A stretch of 64,000 bases of DNA, from NCBI GenBank assembly GCA_023433505.1, contig JAEZCO010000076.1, positions 7,625 to 71,624 on the forward strand, written 5' to 3'. Below are positions 32,356 to 41,459 of this stretch, piece by piece (positions within the stretch are counted from its first letter, which is position 1; every line of letters starts with the position of its first letter). A model generated the notes under the pieces. It had not been told where the DNA came from, did no database searches, and worked only from the letters and a program-made list of their open reading frames with translations. A program made the position numbers and the translations under genes. The DNA is from Bacillota bacterium. GTDB lineage: Bacteria > Bacillota > Clostridia > Acetivibrionales > DTU013.

Positions 32356-33795
32356 TTATTGATACAACTTGTCAACATTTTTTTTCTTCATGTTGCTTTC
32401 CCTGTACTCCGACGGGACCATATTGCAGCTCTCCCTGAATACTCTGCTGAAATACTTCTCGCTCTTATATCCCAGCTTTTCTGCAATCAGATAGATCTGC
32501 TTATCGGTCATCAGCAGCATTTGCTTTGCTCTTTCGATCTTAACGCCTTTCAAATATTCATTAAAGGGCTTACCCACAATATCCTTGAAGCACTGGCTGA
32601 AATACCCCCGGCTTAAATTCACCTCACGGGCAAGGCTTTCCTGCCGGATGTCCTCATCCTCCCCAAGGTTGATGCGGTCCAATGCTTTCATAATGCTCTG
32701 CACCACTTCTTTTGAGTAAAAGGGCTTCAAGGTTTTCTCCTGTATGTATAACCTGGTGTCTTCTATCCAATGCAGCCACTGGCTCCAAAACATCAGACCG
32801 CCCGCAGGGCTGAAAGTATGCAGCTCATCGATGAAAGACAGATTCTTCTTCAAAAGGGCCATGGCCGAGCAAAAGATACTTTCGATGCCGGAAACCGGGG
32901 AACGGAGCTTCTCAATCTTTTCCAGCTGCCTCTTGCACATGGCATCATCATGGATCCACTGAAAAGAGGACCATTCCGATATCAGTTCCTGTATCAATTC
33001 GAAGGAAAGCTGCGGTTTCTTCATGCCTGAATCATGAATTTCAAGCCTGTAAACCGTGATATCGGGCGTATATTCATAGAAGAGGACCTGCTCCGCATAA
33101 TCCTTCAGCTTCGCATGAAGCGAATTCACATCGCGGCCCTCTATTCCGCTGACTTCTATCAGGATTCCGCCGGCGGCCTTTACAGTCTGAATCAGTTCAT
33201 CTTCAATTTCACCCGGAATGCCGGGATTGTACTTTACAAACCAAAGGTTTTTTTCAAGCTCAAAAATGCCACAACCGGAAGCTCCGGGAAAATGCTTCAG
33301 CGTATCCGCGGAAAATCCGGGCTTTACAGAAATTACAGCATATCCTTTGCGGCATTCTCCGCCGCCGTCACATTTCGCCGCTTCATGCCGGCCTCCCGGA
33401 AGGCGGTACTTTTCTTCCGTTTTGATCCTGCCCACAATTCTTGCCAAAACATCCGACATTTGCTCTTTTTCCAGCTGGGTCTTGATGATATAGTCGATGG
33501 CTCCAAGCCTCAGAGCTTCCTGCACATAGGCAAATTCCCGGTAAAAGGACAAAACCACCACATAGATGCCGGGGTAACGGCTCCTTACGATCCCGGTCAG
33601 CTCCAGCCCTGTCATTACAGGCATTACAACATCCGTAATCAGAATATCCACTTCATTATCTTTCAAAAATTCCAGGGCTTTCTCCCCGCTGTTTACATCG
33701 CCTGCGACCTCTATTCCATAGGAGTCCCAGGGCATGATGGATATCAGACCTTTTCTTACCAGTTTGTCATCATCGACTATTAATGCTTTATACAT
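32356..33795 (-). CDS. YesN-type response regulator, second pair
   Basis: A 479-residue regulator with receiver (phospho-acceptor Asp55 in DILITDVVMPVMTG), a degenerate middle domain and a C-terminal AraC helix-turn-helix pair (LAREVNLSRGYFSQCFKDIVGKPFNEYL, then QIYLIAEKLGYKSEKYFSRVFRESCNMVPSEY). It lies downstream of its sensor by 59 bp and 155 bp upstream of the binding-protein gene. The ribosome site is weak (GGGG), as often in this class. It is likely to activate the transporter starting at 32200. It is the partner of the kinase at 33855-35606 by adjacency. Confidence 0.92.
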   Translation of the reverse strand: MYKALIVDDDKLVRKGLISIMPWDSYGIEVAGDVNSGEKALEFLKDNEVDILITDVVMPVMTGLELTGIVRSRYPGIYVVVLSFYREFAYVQEALRLGAIDYIIKTQLEKEQMSDVLARIVGRIKTEEKYRLPGGRHEAAKCDGGGECRKGYAVISVKPGFSADTLKHFPGASGCGIFELEKNLWFVKYNPGIPGEIEDELIQTVKAAGGILIEVSGIEGRDVNSLHAKLKDYAEQVLFYEYTPDITVYRLEIHDSGMKKPQLSFELIQELISEWSSFQWIHDDAMCKRQLEKIEKLRSPVSGIESIFCSAMALLKKNLSFIDELHTFSPAGGLMFWSQWLHWIEDTRLYIQEKTLKPFYSKEVVQSIMKALDRINLGEDEDIRQESLAREVNLSRGYFSQCFKDIVGKPFNEYLKGVKIERAKQMLLMTDKQIYLIAEKLGYKSEKYFSRVFRESCNMVPSEYRESNMKKKNVDKLYQ

Positions 33796-33854
33796 ACCAT
33801 CGCCCCGATCATGCTGTTTTTTATGAAACCAACTGCCGGTATCCTTGCCGGTAT

Positions 33855-35606
33855 TTAAGCCGGTATGGCTATGGGTATCCGGAGAGTGATCAAAGTGCCC
33901 TCCCCCGGAGAGCTTTCTATATTGATATCGGCTTCTTCACCATAGGTGACCTTAACCATGTTCATGACGTAATTGAAGCCTATGCCCGGTTTTTTATCCC
34001 CCTTACCGTCTTTTTTCCGTTGAAGCAGCAGCAAATTCATGGTGTTTTTATCCATGCCCCTGCCGTTATCCTTCACGGAAATGGAAATATGCATGCTGTC
34101 TTCCCGCCTGATATCCACGTCAATGATCATCTCATCTCTAAGCCCATGGTGCATGGAGTTTTCAACCAGCGGCTGGAGAATAAACCGTGGAATCGTGACA
34201 TCCTCTATTCCTTCTTCCATAGTGACCCTTACAGTGAAAATGAAATCATACCTCATTTTCTGTATGGCAATGTAATCCTTCAGTATTTCTACTTCTTGAG
34301 CAACTGTCGTCGTTTCCCCCAGCTTTCCAAGATTATAATGCAAAACCTTGATCAAGGCGGAGGCAAGGCTGTCGATCTCGTCCTGCCCGTTGACCCGCGC
34401 CATCCATCTAAGGTTATCCAGCGTATTGTGCAAAAAATGAGGGTTAATTTGATAAAGCAGCTTTTCGACCTGGAGCTGGGAACGCATTTTTTCCTCCTGC
34501 TTGACCTCATTCAGCAGCCATTTGATTCGCTCCGTCATTTTCCCGAATTTTACAAAGAGCTCATCAAATTCTTTGATACGAACCGATTGGGTCTTTGAAT
34601 CATAATTATCCTCCGTTATCTTCTGTATCTCTTTCCCGAAAATCTTTATGGGAGTATAGACCGTACGCCAGATAGTCCCTGCAAGAAATATGCTTAATAC
34701 CAGGAAAACCAGACCAATCAAAACCAGCCAGCTGAACCATTTGTCAATTTCCCGGTTATACTCGACCTTTTTTATTGCCGAATACAGCTTCCATCCGTTT
34801 TTATTGATACTTTGAAAAACGTAAAAATCCCTGTCTTTGACGTAGGTATTTTTCCATTGGCTTGCCGCTTTATAATTGCTGTTTACGGGAAAATTGGCGC
34901 TATCCTCGCTGTATAGGACTTTATCCTCCTCATTGCAGACGAAATGAAGCATATTCATGCCGAAATTATTACTGTCATTGGAATTTTTATTGTAATCCGC
35001 CTCTATGTATATGAACGCAGGTTTGCTGCCCGGTATATTCAGCGTCCGGATAACGGACATCACCTGGATGTTTTTGCTCTTGAACATGGATTTATGCGGG
35101 CCGTAGTATGCGACGGAATTCAGCCGGAAGAGAAGGGGTAATTTCTCACTGTCGAAATCCGCATTGATGCTGTTGCTTTCAGAGATAATCACCTTCTCCG
35201 GATCGGACAGATAGTAGAACATATAGTCAATGCCCGGATTCATAAAATTAATCAGCCGGATATTTTCATCCATGTCCTGGGATATTTTGTATTTATCAAA
35301 TATCCGGGTGGTGGAATACATCGCCTGGATATTTTCAATGAGATTATTGCTATACATGACCTGCAGCGACACGTCGTTCAAATTTTTCAACGCGTCACTG
35401 ATCCTGACCATGAGGCTGTTTGCCTCGTTTTGAACACCATTTTGCACTTTGTTTACATTAATGGAATGGATATAGAAATAAGAAATACACCCGATGAGAA
35501 TGATTGGAATCAGTGAATTCAAGGTTAACGACAGGATCAATCTGTTTTTCAACGAATAAAACGAAAAGGTTTTTTTACTATGCCCCACAGCATTGAACGG
35601 ATTCAT
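33855..35606 (-). CDS. YesM-type sensor histidine kinase, second pair
   Basis: A 583-residue membrane sensor. Helices at residues ~21-44 (LILSLTLNSLIPIILIGCISYF) and ~287-312 flank a ~240-residue extracellular domain. The cytoplasmic part has a HAMP-like linker, the phospho-acceptor His390 in LLYQINPHFLHNTL, and ATP-binding boxes VENSMHHGL, DNGRGM and GIGFNYVMNMV. GGAGG lies close to the ATG. It heads the carbohydrate locus, so with its regulator it probably controls the second importer. The extracellular part differs from the kinase at 21747, implying a different ligand. Confidence 0.92.
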   Translation of the reverse strand: MNPFNAVGHSKKTFSFYSLKNRLILSLTLNSLIPIILIGCISYFYIHSINVNKVQNGVQNEANSLMVRISDALKNLNDVSLQVMYSNNLIENIQAMYSTTRIFDKYKISQDMDENIRLINFMNPGIDYMFYYLSDPEKVIISESNSINADFDSEKLPLLFRLNSVAYYGPHKSMFKSKNIQVMSVIRTLNIPGSKPAFIYIEADYNKNSNDSNNFGMNMLHFVCNEEDKVLYSEDSANFPVNSNYKAASQWKNTYVKDRDFYVFQSINKNGWKLYSAIKKVEYNREIDKWFSWLVLIGLVFLVLSIFLAGTIWRTVYTPIKIFGKEIQKITEDNYDSKTQSVRIKEFDELFVKFGKMTERIKWLLNEVKQEEKMRSQLQVEKLLYQINPHFLHNTLDNLRWMARVNGQDEIDSLASALIKVLHYNLGKLGETTTVAQEVEILKDYIAIQKMRYDFIFTVRVTMEEGIEDVTIPRFILQPLVENSMHHGLRDEMIIDVDIRREDSMHISISVKDNGRGMDKNTMNLLLLQRKKDGKGDKKPGIGFNYVMNMVKVTYGEEADINIESSPGEGTLITLRIPIAIPA

Positions 35607-35947
35607 ACATCCTCCAATCGGTTTACTCTGAAACCCCGTATTTCTTACCTTTTCCCCATATTCCCTGCAAGTAGCGGATTATTTAAGAATTAATGCTGCC
35701 GCCATTTTTATCTTATCATTAAACCAATTTACCGTCAATTTCGTCCTGTTTCTTCATCGGATTTTTCAGTCCGTCGAATTTTGTAAGCCTTCTCCCAGGG
35801 GAATGGGTGTGCATCGGAGCAAGATACCGAAAAATCCTTAACCGCTATTTTATTGGTTTTTTCCTCAAAATATACAAAAAGCGGTAGAAATTATGTTTTT
35901 ATGATAATATATAAGAAGAGAAAATCAGCAGAGGGAGAATTTGTTGA
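35607..35947. other. Intergenic region between divergent sensor kinase and chemotaxis receptor
   Basis: No gene is seen. The region must hold divergent promoters. Near the receptor gene, ATGATAATATATAAG (around 35900) is an A/T-rich -10-like stretch without a clear -35. I could not find a convincing sigma-D motif, though one might be expected for a chemotaxis gene. Confidence 0.4.
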
Positions 35948-38005
35948 ATGTTTGCAAAAAGTCTGAAAACTAAAATAATCGTGCTAATGAGCAGTATCTT
36001 GATTCTTGTGTGTGCCAGCCTGGGTATAATTTCCTATTACAACGCCTCCTCTTCCCTGGAGAAAAATACCCAGGAGATGCTGGCAAGGCTGGCTGCTGAA
36101 GCTGCAAGAACCTTTGAAGCCCGGATCTCAAACCAGTTCAACTCCCTGGAAGCAATCGCGGCGTCGGACATGATGGCTCGATTGAAAGACCCGTCCAAGG
36201 ATCTGGCCGGGATAAAAGCCATGCTGGCAAGAGAAACAATCCGAATAGAGTGCAAGGCAATGGCGGTGATTGACCCTGCGGGGAAAGCAACCTATTCCGA
36301 CGGAAAGACGGCAGACCTTAGCCGGCAGGATTACTTCCAGAAAGCCCTTAAAGGCGGCAAAGTCGTGTCGGATCCTGTAAAAAATGCAACGGACGGCTCC
36401 ATCGTCATGGTCTATGCCGTCCCCATCAAGATAGACAACAAGATCGCAGGTGTCCTCATGGAAGCCAGGGACGGCTATGAATTGAGCAATCTTGCGAAGG
36501 AAATAACCGTAGGCAGGACGGGTACGACATTTTTAGTCAACAGCGCCGGCCGGACCATTGCCCATACGGATATTGACCTGCTGAACCAGCTTATACTGCC
36601 TGACAACGGACAGGTTGATTCGGTTTCTTCCGCATCGGTGGAAGAAGGAAGCGCCCAGGCCGCCGCGGGATTTAAAAACTATGATCAGCTTCGGCAGCGG
36701 ATGACAAAGGGAGAAAACGGCTTCGGCGAATATGAATATAACGGTGTGGATATGTATCTGGGCTTTTCCCATATGGAGGGCCTAAACTGGTCCATCGCCC
36801 TTCAGGCCTATAAATCCGAAATGCTCTCAAGTTTAACCTCCTTGAGGGAGGCATTTATAATCATATCGGTAATTTTTGTCCTGGCCGGTATCCTTGCCGT
36901 ATACTTCTTTTCAATCAATCTTACGCGGCAGCTGGTGAATCTGAAAAAATATGCCGCATTCCTGGAAAAATATGATTTGAGCCGGGATATTCCGGCCAGG
37001 CTATTAAAGCAAAAAGATGAAGTGGGTGAACTGGCAGGTACCTTCCTGAAGTTCGTGGTCAAAATTCGCGAGCTGATGCGCACTATAAAAGCAAGCGCCT
37101 CCAGAACCACTGAGGGTGCGGGACAGATCTCCGGCATCGCGGAAGCCACCGGCAAATCCGCAGAACAAATCGCTGCAGCCAGCGGAGAAGTCGCCCTGGG
37201 TACATCAAGGCAAAACGAATTTGTGGATACTGTCATGGGACTCATCAACAAAAACAGGGATGAAGTGGGAAAAGGCTTCGATATCGTGAAAGAGGCCCTG
37301 GACAGTGCCCGGACTTCCACAAAGATCGCCGAGACCGGCAAAGAGGTGATTTTTGCCTCCATTGAGCAAATGTCCGATGTCGGGAAAATGGTTGCGGCCT
37401 CCGCCGGCTCTATTCAAAATCTGGAAAACAGCTCCAGGAAAATCGGCGATATCGTGAAGCTAATTACCGGTATTGCCTCCCAGACAAATCTGCTGGCGTT
37501 AAACGCTTCCATTGAAGCCGCACGGGCAGGAGAAGCCGGTAAGGGATTTTCTGTCGTCGCCGGTGAAATCCGCAATCTGGCGGAAGAATCGGGAGAGGCT
37601 GCAAAAAACATTCGGGAGCTGATCAACGATATTCAGGCGGAAACCTTGACCGCGGTGGATACCATGGAAAAAAGCATGAACAGCGTCAACCTTCAAATGG
37701 AGGAGATCAAGATCGGCGGAGAATCCCTTGAAAAGATTGTCAACACCGTTGTCTGCACGGAAAAAGGAGTCCTGCAGATCCACAGCGCCTTCAAGACCAT
37801 CCACACATTATCGGATGATATTGCCAATGCCATCGTTGAAATATCCGGGATCATCGAAGAAACGGCCGCCCATTCGCAGGAAGTGGCCGCCACGACAGAG
37901 GAACAGATGGCATCTTCGGAGGAGCTGGCTGCCAGAGCTGAGGATTTGTTATCCCTGGCCAGCAGACTGAAGGAAGAAATCAATGTATTTAAAACGGAAG
38001 GCTGA
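35948..38005 (+). CDS. Methyl-accepting chemotaxis protein with extracellular Cache-type sensor
   Basis: A 685-residue receptor. Helix 1 is at residues ~9-32 and helix 2 at ~296-320 (FIIISVIFVLAGILAVYFF), flanking a double-Cache-like ligand domain (motif VSDPVKNATDGSIVMVYAVPI). HAMP follows, then a long coiled-coil signalling domain with the hairpin tip IASQTNLLALNASIEAARAG (~507-526). There are no visible C-terminal NWETF-type receptor tethers. GAGGGAG precedes the ATG. It stands alone between the carbohydrate locus and a tRNA gene; sensing of a sugar or organic acid related to the locus is possible but not shown. Confidence 0.92.
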   Translation: MFAKSLKTKIIVLMSSILILVCASLGIISYYNASSSLEKNTQEMLARLAAEAARTFEARISNQFNSLEAIAASDMMARLKDPSKDLAGIKAMLARETIRIECKAMAVIDPAGKATYSDGKTADLSRQDYFQKALKGGKVVSDPVKNATDGSIVMVYAVPIKIDNKIAGVLMEARDGYELSNLAKEITVGRTGTTFLVNSAGRTIAHTDIDLLNQLILPDNGQVDSVSSASVEEGSAQAAAGFKNYDQLRQRMTKGENGFGEYEYNGVDMYLGFSHMEGLNWSIALQAYKSEMLSSLTSLREAFIIISVIFVLAGILAVYFFSINLTRQLVNLKKYAAFLEKYDLSRDIPARLLKQKDEVGELAGTFLKFVVKIRELMRTIKASASRTTEGAGQISGIAEATGKSAEQIAAASGEVALGTSRQNEFVDTVMGLINKNRDEVGKGFDIVKEALDSARTSTKIAETGKEVIFASIEQMSDVGKMVAASAGSIQNLENSSRKIGDIVKLITGIASQTNLLALNASIEAARAGEAGKGFSVVAGEIRNLAEESGEAAKNIRELINDIQAETLTAVDTMEKSMNSVNLQMEEIKIGGESLEKIVNTVVCTEKGVLQIHSAFKTIHTLSDDIANAIVEISGIIEETAAHSQEVAATTEEQMASSEELAARAEDLLSLASRLKEEINVFKTEG

Positions 38006-38207
38006 AAATAGATTCACTTATAGCTCCCAGGCAGAAAGGTGATACTCAATCAGTTACCTTGAATGATTATAGATATTTAAAAAATAATTTCAGGCGTTAT
38101 TGAAACCTGAATTTATATGCTATATAATCAAAGTACAGGGTATTGATTTGGTCAGGCGTGCAGTTTAAACAAGGCCTTTCAAAGAATAAATATCCGGAGA
38201 ATCAAAT

Positions 38208-38283
38208 GGGGGCGTAGCTCAGCTGGGAGAGCGTACGGTTCGCATCCGTAAGGTCGAGAGTTCGATCCTCTTCGCCTCCACCA
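38208..38283 (+). tRNA. tRNA-Ala(CGC)
   Basis: A full 76-nt cloverleaf including an encoded CCA end. The acceptor stem GGGGGCG/CGCCTCC contains the G3-T70 pair that marks alanine tRNAs; the anticodon stem TACGG/CCGTA holds loop TTCGCAT, so the anticodon is CGC (codon GCG); the T-arm is GAGAG TTCGATC CTCTT. All stems pair. A terminator follows 19 bp downstream. It is a lone tRNA gene, not part of a cluster. Confidence 0.93.
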
Positions 38284-38301
38284 CAAAGTTAGTTCAAAAA
38301 A

Positions 38302-38343
38302 GATGCCATGCGGTCAAAGCCACATGGCATCAGCATTTTTTGG
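38302..38343 (+). terminator. Intrinsic terminator of the tRNA gene
   Basis: GATGCCATG (38302-38310) pairs exactly with CATGGCATC around an 11-nt loop and is followed by a T-rich tract at 38336-38342. It lies directly after the tRNA. Confidence 0.8.
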
Positions 38344-38521
38344 GGATAATGACCCCGATTTTTTATCCTTCAAACTATAGTAGGTCAAATGACTAATATG
38401 TTCTTTATGCTGGTCAAGTTTATTTATCTGGGCACTATTTCCAACATATTCTATTTTTTGCAAAGCATTTATAGGTAACTTTTATTCTTCGATCAATTTC
38501 ATACCTAAATAATAAAAATGC

Positions 38522-38552
38522 TTGCATATGACGTAACGTCATATTTTATAAT
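38522..38552 (+). promoter_or_regulatory. MerR-type promoter with 19-bp spacer and internal operator
   Basis: TTGCAT (38522-38527) and TATAAT (38547-38552) are separated by 19 bp, the lengthened spacer of MerR-activated promoters. ATATGACGTAACGTCATAT, a perfect 9+1+9 palindrome at 38526-38544, fills the spacer, exactly where a MerR dimer binds. It lies 30 bp upstream of the MerR-methyltransferase gene, so autoregulation and activation of the three-gene unit are strongly implied. Confidence 0.85.
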
Positions 38553-38581
38553 GTAATTAGTACACTGCAAGGAGAAGATAT

Positions 38582-39661
38582 ATGATAAAAAGTAAAAAGC
38601 TATATAAACCGGCGGAGTTTGCAAAAATAGTGGGGATGACCAAAAGGGCGCTGAGGCACTATAATCAGTTCGGGATTCTAAAACCCTCATTCGAAAACAA
38701 ATCCGGACACAAATTTTACTCTGAAGAAAGCTTCTTTGAGGCCCAAAGAATACTTTCATTACGATTTATCGGTTTTTCTCTTGATGAAATAATGGACATT
38801 CAAATGAGTCACAAAGATATGAAAGAGTCACTAAAGCTACAACAGGAAGTCCTGGAGGAAAAGGTGAACCAAATACATGCAATCATCAAGGCTATTGATT
38901 ATATGCAGAAAACCATGGAGCAGTCTGGCGAAATCGTATGGGAAAACATATTCAATGCGGTTAAGTTTTCTAAGTATGAAATGGTCAAGTCAATGATGAT
39001 GGAATATTATGATGAAAGAGCCCGGGAATACGATGAGATATACGAAGGAAAAGGCCCGGCAACATGCAGACCAGAAGTCTATGCCATTGATATAGAAGGT
39101 ATCGGGAAATTTGCGGAAAGCTTCGGAAATGGAAATATCATAGACATTGCCTGTGGAAGCGGTTATTGGTTAAAGTTCCTTTACAACAAATGCAGCTCCT
39201 TTACATTCATGGATCAATCAGAGCAGATGCTTAAGGAATGCAGACTAAAAGCTGAAAGATTTGAGATAACCGGCAAGTCAAGGTTTATAAAGAGCGATAT
39301 TCTTGACTATTTCTTTGAGGAAACCGACAAATTTGACTGTGCACTTATAGGTTTTTTACTGGGTCATTTTACTAAAACCCAGGAAGAAGTCTTCTTCAAA
39401 AAGCTCAAGGACATTTTAAAGCCCGGGGCTGAAATACTTATTATCGACAGCACCTGGAATAAGGAAAGAGCAAAAAAGCTGAACAAGGAAGATGTCGTAG
39501 AAAGGCATCTGAATGATGGAAGAACCTTTAAAATATATAAAAAATACTTTGATGAAGATGATTTGCCGGCACTGCTCAATAACTATGGAATAACCGTAAA
39601 AGACAGCTTTTTCGGGAACACCTTCGCTTCTGTGATCGGTATCATTGGACAAAGTAAATAA
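38582..39661 (+). CDS. MerR-type regulator fused to a SAM-dependent methyltransferase
   Basis: A 359-residue fusion. Residues 1-75 are a MerR winged helix (KPAEFAKIVGMTKRALRHYNQFGIL), ~80-125 the dimer coiled coil, and ~140-355 a class-I Rossmann methyltransferase with motif I IIDIACGSG (residues 186-194), the acidic residue after strand 2 (FMDQSEQML) and the later LKDILKPGAEILIIDSTW. In MerR proteins the C-terminal part normally senses the inducer; here it is an enzyme-like domain, so SAM or a methylated small molecule may be the effector or the protein may inactivate the inducing compound. GGAG precedes the ATG. Genes for an MFS exporter and an acetyltransferase follow, as in a drug-response unit. 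The promoter at 38522-38552 contains its probable operator. Confidence 0.85.
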   Translation: MIKSKKLYKPAEFAKIVGMTKRALRHYNQFGILKPSFENKSGHKFYSEESFFEAQRILSLRFIGFSLDEIMDIQMSHKDMKESLKLQQEVLEEKVNQIHAIIKAIDYMQKTMEQSGEIVWENIFNAVKFSKYEMVKSMMMEYYDERAREYDEIYEGKGPATCRPEVYAIDIEGIGKFAESFGNGNIIDIACGSGYWLKFLYNKCSSFTFMDQSEQMLKECRLKAERFEITGKSRFIKSDILDYFFEETDKFDCALIGFLLGHFTKTQEEVFFKKLKDILKPGAEILIIDSTWNKERAKKLNKEDVVERHLNDGRTFKIYKKYFDEDDLPALLNNYGITVKDSFFGNTFASVIGIIGQSK

Positions 39662-39678
39662 GAATTCTGGAGAAAAAC

Positions 39679-40857
39679 ATGTCTAAATCGTTTATCCTGG
39701 TTCTGATAGCTGTGTTTTTGCTTGTCCTGGGTACATTCATTTCAGGTACCATACTTACCCCGTATGCGCAGGATATCGGGGCTACATGGTTTCAAATAGG
39801 CATACTGTCGGGAAGTATGTATGCTGTCCGCCTTTTTATCGGCACACCGGTTGGAATGCTTGCTGATAGAAAAGGGACTTTGACTGTACTGAAGTATAGC
39901 TTGCTGCTGTATCCATTCATTGCAGTTGCCTATTATTTCTCATTTAACATTTATTCCTTGATATGCGCGCGCCTGCTCCATGGAGTGGCTTCAGCCATGA
40001 TGCTGCCCGTATGTATGGCATATGTAGGTCAGGCTAGTCCTGAAGGCATGGAAGGAAAGTATATGGGCATATACAATCTGTGTATCCTTCTTGCAAGCGG
40101 AATTGGACCATTTATTTCCACAGCCGTTGCCAGCTTAATAAATTACAGAGCAACATTCATCATTCTGTTTATCATTGCTCTGCTGTCCCTGCTGATCGTT
40201 TCATTGTCCCGTGGGGAGCAAGTAACGGGAAGAGAAAACTTTGGAAGACCCAATACCTATTGTCGAAAGCCTTTATACTTTATAGTACTGTTCAAAAATA
40301 GATGGCTCCTTGCTCTTAGCCTGGCAAATATAGCACTAGCTATCATTTCAAGCCTTGTAGGTTTTTTCTTTATTCCTTTTTTAAAAGCCAGAGGTATGGA
40401 CTTGATATACACCGGCTCAATCCTGGCTGTTTACAATATTGTATCCGGTATTGTACAGCTACCTTTAGGAAGGATCATTGATAATTATAACAAACGCACT
40501 ACAGCGTTATTGTCAGGTATCGTGACTTCTGCCGCTATGTTGATTTTTCCGTTGTCACACAGTATTTTGCTTATGGGAATTGCTATAATCCTGACATCCA
40601 TCGGATCTGCTACCCTGCTTTCGGTTACTTCCGCACTATCTATCGTACTCGGACGTGAAAAAGGAATGGGCAGTACGATGGGGTTCTTAAGTACCTCAAA
40701 CAGCATCGGAATGATATTGGGCTGCATACTTTTAAGCTTGATGCCCGGTACGGGAAACAATTATGAAGCGTTTTTCTATTTTTCCAGTGCCGCCGTATCA
40801 GTGTGTACTATTTTATTTGTAATATTATGGTTTGGAAGGAAGGCAACTGTTTTATAA
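39679..40857 (+). CDS. MFS transporter, multidrug-type exporter
   Basis: A 392-residue protein with about twelve helices. The loop between helices 2 and 3 reads GTPVGMLADRKGTLTVLKY, the family's conserved GxLaDRxGrkxxl motif, and the second half repeats it weakly (PLGRIIDNYNKRTTALLSG). No binding-protein or symporter signature points to a substrate. It starts 17 bp after the MerR-methyltransferase stop with GGAG ahead, so it is co-transcribed under that regulator. Export of the compound sensed or modified by the fusion protein is the simplest reading, as inference. Confidence 0.9.
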   Translation: MSKSFILVLIAVFLLVLGTFISGTILTPYAQDIGATWFQIGILSGSMYAVRLFIGTPVGMLADRKGTLTVLKYSLLLYPFIAVAYYFSFNIYSLICARLLHGVASAMMLPVCMAYVGQASPEGMEGKYMGIYNLCILLASGIGPFISTAVASLINYRATFIILFIIALLSLLIVSLSRGEQVTGRENFGRPNTYCRKPLYFIVLFKNRWLLALSLANIALAIISSLVGFFFIPFLKARGMDLIYTGSILAVYNIVSGIVQLPLGRIIDNYNKRTTALLSGIVTSAAMLIFPLSHSILLMGIAIILTSIGSATLLSVTSALSIVLGREKGMGSTMGFLSTSNSIGMILGCILLSLMPGTGNNYEAFFYFSSAAVSVCTILFVILWFGRKATVL

Positions 40858-40885
40858 GAAGAATACATTCATAGGGAGGGTAAAA

Positions 40886-41386
40886 ATGTGTAAAATAAGA
40901 TTTGAACAGATGGAAGAAGAGCATTTAAACAGTATATTGGATATTTACAATTATTATGTGCTGAATACCACGACAACATTTCATGACCATACATTATCGG
41001 TTGATGAAATGAAGAAGCTTGTTTTCTTTGACAACGCCAAGTACAGGACATTTATCATCATTAAGGATCAGGACATTTGCGGCTATATCATTTTGAAACG
41101 GCACAAGGAGAGGGACGCTTATGATAAAACAGCTGAAGTTACGGTTTACCTTAAACCTGAATATATCGGCAGAGGGCTGGGCAGCCTGGCGGTTCAATAT
41201 ATTGAAAGCTATGCAAAAAACGTGAGTATTCATGTCCTCATTGCCTCCATCTGCGGAGAGAATTTGAAAAGTATCAACCTTTTCAGCCGCAACGGTTATT
41301 TCAAGTGTGCACATTATAAAGAGGTCGGTAGGAAATTCGACCAGGTGCTTGATGTTGTTGCATTTCAGAAAATACTGGACGAATAG
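40886..41386 (+). CDS. GNAT-family N-acetyltransferase (phosphinothricin acetyltransferase-like)
   Basis: A 166-residue acetyltransferase. The N-terminus IRFEQMEEEHLNSILDIYNYYVLNTTTTF, the central EVTVYLKPEYIGRGLGSLAVQYIESYA (acetyl-CoA pyrophosphate loop with R/GxGxG/A form) and NLKSINLFSRNGYFKCAHYKEVG match the PAT/YncA-like branch. The ATG at 40886 has AGGGAGGG just before it; a frame opening at 40832 overlaps the MFS gene and adds residues with no similarity. It is third in the MerR-methyltransferase unit, so the three together may modify and expel the same compound. Confidence 0.88.
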   Translation: MCKIRFEQMEEEHLNSILDIYNYYVLNTTTTFHDHTLSVDEMKKLVFFDNAKYRTFIIIKDQDICGYIILKRHKERDAYDKTAEVTVYLKPEYIGRGLGSLAVQYIESYAKNVSIHVLIASICGENLKSINLFSRNGYFKCAHYKEVGRKFDQVLDVVAFQKILDE

Positions 41387-41459
41387 TATCAAAATGAGTA
41401 TTATGAACATAAATGTATTTATATAGTGTGCAGATAAACAGGAATTTGTAGGAGACCAT

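Noticed and set aside
38314..38481. Minus-strand 56-codon open frame with protein-like text (INALQKIEYVGNSAQINKLDQ) before the MerR promoter
   Set aside because: No start codon context or ribosome site, it runs into the tRNA terminator, and a 56-codon open frame in A/T-rich DNA is not improbable.
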